A stretch of 64,000 nt of DNA, taken from positions 23,805,418 to 23,869,417 of the forward strand of contig NW_024044459.1 in assembly GCF_014851395.1 (NCBI RefSeq), given 5' to 3'. Position 1 is the stretch's first letter. Each line of letters opens with the position of its first letter. The notes below the pieces were generated by a model. The model ran no database searches. It saw only the letters and a program-made list of their open reading frames with translations, and was not told the origin of the DNA. This DNA is from Micropterus salmoides (taxonomy: Eukaryota > Chordata > Actinopteri > Centrarchiformes > Centrarchidae). Of the stretch, positions 57,728-64,000 are shown piece after piece. The position numbers were made by a program, and so were the translations under genes.

Positions 57728-58446
57728 AGAGGTGCAGGACAGGAGGAGACAGGTGGAAACAAGAGGGTAGAAGGATAGACATGAGGAGAGCCAAGATAGG
57801 AGAATTACATTAAACAACTTGACAGTGCTTTTTCTCTGCTGTCTAAACAGAGAACAATTAGACTTTACAATTCCTCCGTTTACAAAACCACTGAAAATAT
57901 CCTCATCTCCTAATCCAAATGTTTTAAAATGTTCACGTCATTGTGCCTATAAAAATGCAGCCAAAGAGAATATGAACATGTAAGAGTTAAACCCAAACTA
58001 CTGTATCTGTAGGTTGCTGTGTCTGAAATGCAATTTTTGAGTTTTGTAGTTTCCATTCCACCCTTTATAGAGATTTACTTTAAGAAGATGATACTTTGCA
58101 ATAGAAGTGAAAGTTAGTGTTAATAGCATTGACCTCTTGTGTGAGCTAGTTATTTTATTTTTTTATTACTACAATACTTTTTAAGAAATTGGATCCAAGT
58201 GCTTCAATTGATACAATTTCTGCTCATGCAATGAGTTTTGTGGTTTGATATTTAAATTTGTGTAGTTTTTTTTCTCCTTTTCTAACACTGAGCCACCTGT
58301 GCTGGCTTTTGCCTCAAGTGCCTTATTTACTCAGGACAGACAGCACATCCACTGAGATTGTTTTAGATGTAAATAATCTCAGTTGTGCTTTGAAAAATGC
58401 TACTCAAGGAGAAATGGAAACGATATTTATGGTAGTTTTTAATAAA
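57728..58446 (+). other. gna14: gna14 3' UTR
   Basis: Stretch from the stop codon to the first good AATAAA. It contains only weak frames. Confidence 0.55.
58441..58446 (+). terminator. gna14: Probable gna14 poly(A) signal
   Basis: AATAAA preceded by T-rich sequence and followed within 60 bp by GT-rich sequence (TGCGTGCTTG, CTTTTCTGGGT). A second AATAAA lies at 58507-58512. Confidence 0.6.
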
Positions 58447-58541
58447 CAGTTCTAGTTATTTAATGAAGAGTGCAATTTGCGTGCTTGATCTTTTCTGGGT
58501 ACAAGAAATAAAGGCAGAGAACGCTGACATCTGAAACATAT

Positions 58542-58547
58542 TTTATT
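58542..58547 (-). terminator. vps13a: Probable vps13a poly(A) signal
   Basis: TTTATT on the plus strand, AATAAA on the minus, about 1.17 kb after the vps13a stop. It gives a 3' end pointing into the gna14 3' end. Confidence 0.5.
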
Positions 58548-59714
58548 TTCTTGAAAACAGTTATGGGGAAAAACATTAAGCCACTGCAGTGAAGGTTTTG
58601 CTCCCCCAAAACATAAATGACAAATATTACCGGCAACAGACATATTTAGTCATATTAAACTGCGATGCACCCCAAACCAACAGCAAACCTTTGAAATATA
58701 CATAAACAGCAGCTGATTATAATTAGCATTCATTTCTTTTAAATATACTTCTCTCTGCATAATTCATCAACATAGTTGGCATTGCATATGTGTGGTATAA
58801 AAACATAAAAATCATGAAATTACAATCTGTAACGCCATAATACAGAATATTGTGCGAGGATGGATATATACAGATAGGATACTATATTAGATCAATATAC
58901 AGCAGATTGATACATGTAAGTACAGTATAAAAATAGCATGCATCTCTAAATCACACACTGACCAGTCTGCATCTTGCAGAAATGTATAAAAAAAAAAAAG
59001 GAAAAACAATGTGTAAGAGAGAGAGAGTAAAAGAAAGCAGGTGTGAAAGACACCAATTTTTGAATTACATGTGTTATAAAGCTGCACTCAAAATTTGACT
59101 TTTTGAAATGTGCTACAACAATTAGGTTGATTTGGCATCAATGTTATTCGAGCTACCATGTCTGTTACTAACTGTAGCATTGTAACAGTGTAGCTCCTAC
59201 AGGAAAACACATTTTAAATATGCTGAATGAAAGTGAATGAAATTAGTGACTTAATGTTCATTTGGTGAGTTTTGAGTATGGCAAATTGAAAATCCTCCAC
59301 CTGCATTTCAGACCCAAGCAGATGGCGATGAAATGTGTTTGTAAACTCAAGACTTTAGCGTTAGCTTCCATAAAAGAGATCATTAAAAATAAATTACCTG
59401 TGTGCAAAAGGATGGGTGCAATCAGAGCGAAGAGAGTGAAAGAAAGTTTTGGTTCGATGCATTCTGAGCCTCTGTGGTGAATCAATGTTAACTCATGTAT
59501 AGCACTTTTGTAGGCATGCACACATTCAAACTACTCATTCAGTCTCTCACCCCCGACACACACTAACAGTCAACATACAGCATTGTTTGTGTTTGTTTTA
59601 CCACTACTCACACACGGAGGTAAACAAAAGTAGCATGCAGTAAAGAACAAAGGCACTGACACACACAGACTTTGTGTGTGTGTGTGTGTGTGTGTGAGTT
59701 TTCTATTTGATGAG
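58548..59714 (-). other. vps13a: Probable vps13a 3' UTR
   Basis: No open frame or second gene was seen. It includes a CA run (TG on the plus strand) at 59674-59697, about 20 nt after the stop codon. Confidence 0.5.
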
Positions 59715-61267
59715 TCAGTATTTGGGTAAACTCTCTCTTGCATCCTCCAATTTGGCAAGGACCCACTGGAAATAAATCAGAACCAAAGTTAGAACTACTT
59801 TAAGTACAATGATTCACTGTGACTGCAGGCTGGACACATGACTCGATGAAACACGAGTTTGAGTGAAGTAAATGGGCTCATTTTCATTCTATACAGACAG
59901 CAGATAACAGTTGGGCATTTCTTGAACTAATTAAGAAATAAAAAAATGAATATATACTGTATATATAAAACATCTTACTGTCCAAATCGTCAATTTACCT
60001 TGGCTATCTCAGGGGTTTTGAAGTTTATGATCTTCCCAAACTCCTTGGCATGGAAGACAGACTTTACTCTCTCCTGCAGCACACAAGACAAGTCATTTAG
60101 CACAATAATCGGCTAAATAATTGTGGAAGACCTGTAATAAATTACAATTAAGGGGGGAAAAGGCTAGCTTCTGATTTTGGATTTAAAATGTGAGAGTTAG
60201 CTTTTGTACCTTGGCTTCGATGCGAAGTCTGCGGCTCTCCACAATCATTGGTTCCTTGGTGAACTCTTCAAACAGATACTGCCATTCACAGGTCAGCTGG
60301 CCAAAAGTGCCTTTGGTCACGAAAAATATTCCCCTGGAAAAAATACATTACGTAAAAAGTTAGAAAGCTCCACAGGTAAAGGATACAGTGTATTGTTTGA
60401 GTGACACACGGGTGGGTGGTTAGAAATAGAGGCAAACTTATGTGTGATACATCACACAGGATGTTGGGAAAAATAAAATACAATGGATACTGTAGTTTAT
60501 TCACTTACTTAAATATTATTTTCCATTTACAGAAATGTAATAGGCTTTTCACCTGATTAAAAACATACAGTAAAGACGAAAGATCTTCTGCTGCTGCTCT
60601 ACAAAACCATAATTCAACCCATCTTTCTTTACTGTTCAATCTGTTGTTTCAACATACTCACTGTTACCAATAAGAATAAATTTACATGCATCACAAATAA
60701 TGCCTCCAAAATAATTGGTCTCCCCACCCCCAACCTCTCTGACTTGATCAGGAAAGCCATTTTACAGAAAGCACATATAATAGTACACGACATCAGTCAT
60801 CCTCTCAACACATTTTTCACTCTGCTACCATCAGGACGTAGATATAGATCCTGGCCTGGAAACAGGCTCGCTATAGCAGGAGATTTATCCCTTTTGCCGT
60901 AACACTACTCAACAAGAGTACTTGCTAATTAAAAAAGTATGTTTTGGTTTGGGTGTCAGTTTGTGTATAAAATGTACAGCAGGTTGTTATGTATGTTCAT
61001 GTTGTTTATTTGTTAGATAATGTACGTATAGATGGTGGAAACAAATTTCCTGAAAAGGACAATAAATAATCATATCTAATATACAGCGTTGTGAACATGA
61101 TAGGAAATCAAAATCACAATTCATACCTTGAATATGAGAAAGCAGAAAAAAAGCTGTTTTTCAGATTACAACAACACTCACCTCTTGGTGATCATGAGGA
61201 AGTCAGAGTCATTGACCTTGGCATGAGCAAAGTATCTGTACTTGGCAAAACGTCCATTCTCAATTTT
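59715..61267 (-). CDS. vps13a: Vacuolar protein sorting 13A (chorein), last four coding exons (partial)
   Basis: Exons in transcript order are 61267-61182, 60333-60210, 60073-59999 and 59765-59715, encoding the final 111 residues with continuous phase. Key stretches are KIENGRFAKYRYFAHAKVN, FFVTKGTFGQLTCEWQYLF, EEFTKEPMIVESRRLRIEAK, ERVKSVFHAKEFGKIINFKT and WVLAKLEDARE, then a stop after LPKY. They closely follow the human VPS13A C-terminus as I recall it. This is the C-terminal pleckstrin-homology-like region, which in human VPS13A binds the scramblase XK. VPS13A is a large bridge-like lipid-transfer protein at ER contacts with mitochondria, lipid droplets and plasma membrane. The remaining roughly 3,000 residues lie beyond 64000. 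A LINE has inserted in the intron between the first two exons listed. Confidence 0.93.
60572..61085 (+). mobile_element. Non-LTR retrotransposon 3' part
   Basis: The plus strand reads TIIQPIFLYCSICCFN, NNASKIIGLPTPNLSDLIRK and LLPSGRRYRSWPGNRL, the C-terminal landmarks of a LINE ORF, ending near 60925. A 3' UTR follows, to GGACAATAAATAATC near 61078. It is antisense to vps13a within an intron. Confidence 0.75.
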
Positions 61268-61890
61268 CTGAAGGAAGAGAGAAAGTAAGTGAATATTTAA
61301 ACAAGCAGCGAGGCTAAAAAAAAACAACTCTGCGTCTGGATTAAAATTTGAATGCCAAGATGTCTATGTTCCACGCCAAGTGTGTTTAAAAACATTTCCA
61401 AAACGACTGCATGCTGTAAATAAGCACGCGCTGACGTGGCCATCTGCAAAATGAGGGAATGAATATCTTCACAAAACTGGAAAATGTTGTGAGATGGTGA
61501 GGAAAGATGGGATGGAACAAAGAAAATGGCATGGAGAAGTTTACAATGTGAACATTTTATTGAGAAGAACAGGGCAGTGAACAGTGGCAGTGAATGAAAG
61601 AATGATACAAACATTCATTAATAAAGAAAATAGACACAATCTCTATAATTAAGAGGATTTTATGACAACTGATGAATATACATGAAGTGATGGAATGAAA
61701 TAATAAGAGTAAGACACTTAAATAAAGAAAACCCATCAACTTAATAGACAACTTGAAATCTAATATACATAAAAACAAATAAATGAATTACTCAAATGCC
61801 TTTCTTTGGTTTGTTTAAATCTTCCAAAAGTGAACTCTACAGACTACAGACAAAGCACCAGCACTACACTACAGCTGTCACTTCTATCAT
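61268..61890. other. vps13a intron or alternative 3' UTR
   Basis: No recognised repeat. If the 61891-61959 exon is used, the part to about 61540 would be its 3' UTR. Confidence 0.35.
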
Positions 61891-61959
61891 CTAGCAGTTT
61901 TCCCCATCACCCTCATCCTCTGAGCCAGTTCTACACCATTCACTGTAGGCCAACCTCCT
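61891..61959 (-). CDS. vps13a: Candidate alternative terminal exon of vps13a
   Basis: A pyrimidine-rich acceptor (TCTCTCTTGTCATGTCCACAG) on the minus strand precedes a 69-nt frame, RRLAYSEWC to SEDEGDGENC, then TAG. It reads in phase 0, the same phase as the acceptor of the next exon (61267), so the same upstream exon could join either. An AATAAA on the minus strand lies at 61556-61561. Human VPS13A has a known transcript ending in an alternative exon 69 placed just before exons 70-73, and the four exons here match 70-73 in number and position. The assignment is inference; the human exon 69 peptide was not compared. Confidence 0.4.
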   Translation of the reverse strand, partial: RRLAYSEWCRTGSEDEGDGENC

Positions 61960-62277
61960 CTGTGGACATGACAAGAGAGAAGAGTCAAGGTCAGAGCAGA
62001 GAGAACCAAAAGCTCACTGTTACGTGGGGTGACAGGTCAGTGACGGTTTGACTTTTAGTCAAGTAAAACTGTAAATGTACCACATGTTTTACACAAAGTT
62101 TTACAAGCTCTTGGAAACACTCCAATGCTTTGTAAAATGAGATCACCCTAATGTAGTAATTGAATTATCTTATGTGAAGACTGGTGGAACTAAAGATGGC
62201 TTTCATTATGTTGTACATTTTATTGAACTTTACTTCTGTCTATCTGCTTTGCTGTCAAAAATTTCCCTCCTAAAGTA

Positions 62278-62633
62278 TAGGGTTGAACAATTAATCAAAA
62301 TGTGATCGTAATAGCAGTATGGCCGCCTGCTTTTTCAAATCGAAGGAGGCGCAATATTTGTCAAAAGGTGATATATGTGTGTCAAAATACTATTTTAAAT
62401 TAAATATTGTCGTGCTGCAGAGATGTCCTGGCCTACACATCATATTCCACAGACTCCAAAACATCTTTGTTTGGTGCAAATCCCTGCAAAAATCACACTG
62501 TACTTCATTTAAATATGTTTTTCAATGAAAATGAGAATAATAATAATTCCCCCTAGCATCGCAAATATATGACAATTGCAATATCAGTCAATATCATCGC
62601 AATTACATATTTTTTCAAAATTGTTCAGCCCTG
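62278..62633. mobile_element. hAT-like MITE with perfect 8-bp target duplication
   Basis: The ends are TAGGGTTGAACAATT and the inverse of CAGGGCTGAACAATT. CTAAAGTA flanks both sides (62270-62277 and 62634-62641). 356 bp, non-coding. In a vps13a intron. Confidence 0.88.
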
Positions 62634-62800
62634 CTAAAGTAAGTAAATTAAGTTCAGCCACAATGTCTTAGAAGGCTATTTAACCCAGCTACAACAGAAA
62701 CATAAAACACAAGTGCGAAATGTGCCACCCAATGTGATTTGTACTTTGTATTATTCAATAACATTAATACACAAACCTAGGCTAGGTCTATAGCTGGCTA

Positions 62801-63121
62801 TACAGATGGGTGACAAATTAAAGGAAAAACCTGAATAAAATGAGTGCAGGTGGTTTGATGAGAATGATAATGATGTGAATCATATGCTATGGCCTTCGCG
62901 GGGACCAGATCTCGACCAAACTGAACACCCTGGGAGATTTTTGGACTGAAGTCTCGGACAGCGCTCTCCATCACCATCGTTGAGACACCAAAATGAGGTA
63001 ATATCATTAGGAAGAATGTTGTTAATTCTGCCTGCAGAGAGTAACAGCACTGAAGCTGTTCTAGATGCTCGCTGTGGTCCAACACCTCACTAAGGCTGAT
63101 TAATTTGTCACCTGTCTGTGA
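62801..63121 (+). mobile_element. Tc1-like remnant, internally deleted
   Basis: It opens ACAGATGGGTGACAAATTAA and closes TTAATTTGTCACCTGTCTG, an inverted pair. Inside, the plus strand keeps a broken C-terminal transposase stretch: GGCCTTCGCGGGGACCAGAT, a degenerate PDLNxxEHP-type motif, then CAGCGCTCTCCATCACCATC. Same family as the fragment at 10.6-10.76 kb. In a vps13a intron. Confidence 0.75.
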
Positions 63122-64000
63122 AATGGATGGGAAATCCAACACATGGCAGCTTTACTATCAGCCAAAAAGTGTAGCTCTGACCTGAGACTCGTAAGCGCAA
63201 ACTTCCACCCACTCCATCCAGCCCGACTGCTAAATAATGTCAGCACAAAAAAAGTGACCCACATTTCAAAGCTCATAGCTTTAGGCAGAACTGAAACACT
63301 TCGAAGATCTACAAATATGAGAAACCTGTGCTACTGACGCACTGAAGAAGTTCAGGTTAATGTGCTAATCGACGATGTTTAGCCAGATGAGGACAACACT
63401 TGCATCCAGATGTAGCACAGTTTGCCAAATAAAATCAATGTAACAAATCACACAGAACTAAACCAGTCATATTATTTGAGTGATACTATAGAGCAAAAAC
63501 AGTGAGGTAGCTACACTGCAAAAAGCTCTGTTGTAGTAAACATTTATTTCAAAGAACACCAAATGTCTCAATAATCTTCACTTTGGAACTGGAGGTGTTT
63601 TTCAATTTCTCTCTACTTATGCTTATTTACTCTGGTTGAAAATGTATTATTTTTCGTTCCTTCAACACAAAACACAGCCACAGAGGTGAGTGAATCACCG
63701 AGAATTGAGCTGAACTGCTTTCTAAGAATCTATAAAAAATAAAAGGCCAATACAGTCGAGAAAATAAGTAAAACATTTAACGATAATTAAAAGAAAACAG
63801 AATGAAGGGAGGATAGTTTAAAAAAAAAAGGTTGTACTGTAAGAATATCATCAACTGTGTGCTTGCACACAAATGGACACACAACTCCACTAGCAAACCT
63901 GGGCAAATTGTTTAGAGTGCATTACTAATGGATCACTTAACACACTAAGTCACATAAAAGACAAAAAAGAGCTATATGCAATTGCATTAAAGTAAATTGC
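63122..64000. other. Right edge, probable vps13a intron
   Basis: No exon matching the vps13a frame, and no recognised repeat, was found up to the window end. Confidence 0.4.

Noticed and set aside
61806..62051. Plus-strand frame of 81 codons
   Set aside because: No motif; the minus strand at the same place fits a vps13a terminal exon better.
62798..63142. A 114-codon minus-strand open frame
   Set aside because: It is antisense to a Tc1 transposase remnant and ends in the element's terminal repeat.

Overview
The window is vertebrate nuclear DNA, almost certainly from a ray-finned (teleost, probably percomorph) fish. It has intron-rich genes with GT-AG junctions, long AT-rich introns, many CA/TG microsatellites, and a repeat set typical of teleosts: degenerate Tc1 transposons, hAT-like MITEs, tRNA-headed SINEs and L2-type LINE pieces. 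A 500-base run of N at 42571-43070 marks an assembly gap. No bacterial, viral, CRISPR or operon-like content was seen.

Five protein-coding genes can be read exon by exon. (1) stpg2, minus strand, first six coding exons at 6974-16230 (265 codons); it appears to run off the left edge. (2) bri3bp, plus strand, three exons at 20032-23100, complete (233 aa). (3) wdr31, minus strand, nine coding exons at 29644-37233, complete (354 aa), plus a likely non-coding first exon near 38763 and a promoter near 39.0 kb. (4) gna14, plus strand, seven exons at 44846-57727, complete (354 aa, Gq-class G-protein alpha subunit). (5) vps13a, minus strand, last four coding exons at 59715-61267; the rest lies beyond the right edge. 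gna14 and vps13a converge with probable poly(A) signals only about 100 bp apart, and I recall the same convergent pair in human 9q21. In every gene the exon phases join without a break, which supports the models independently of recognising the proteins.

Layout: 1-6.97 kb, probable stpg2 intron holding a 1.6-kb inactive Tc1 element and a SINE; 7-16.2 kb, stpg2; 16.2-20 kb, intergenic and bri3bp promoter; 20-23.1 kb, bri3bp; 23.1-29.6 kb, 3' UTR and intergenic; 29.6-39.1 kb, wdr31, with a 1.4-kb hAT-like insertion in intron 6; 39.1-44.8 kb, intergenic with the N gap; 44.8-57.7 kb, gna14, with a 9.2-kb first intron containing an L2 LINE interrupted by a SINE; 57.7-64 kb, convergent 3' ends and vps13a introns.

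The genes do not form one pathway. stpg2 and wdr31 belong to families linked to sperm tail or cilia, gna14 to receptor signalling, vps13a to lipid transfer at membrane contacts, and bri3bp is a membrane protein. I found no wholly new system. The points most worth a second look are a candidate alternative last exon of vps13a, a foldback element with a perfect 6-bp target duplication, a 31-bp hairpin insertion between 9-bp direct repeats, an L2 and SINEs sharing one 3' tail, a SINE inserted in that L2 with a 12-bp target duplication, and a 41-codon upstream ORF before bri3bp. All names rest on reading the translations; no database search was possible.
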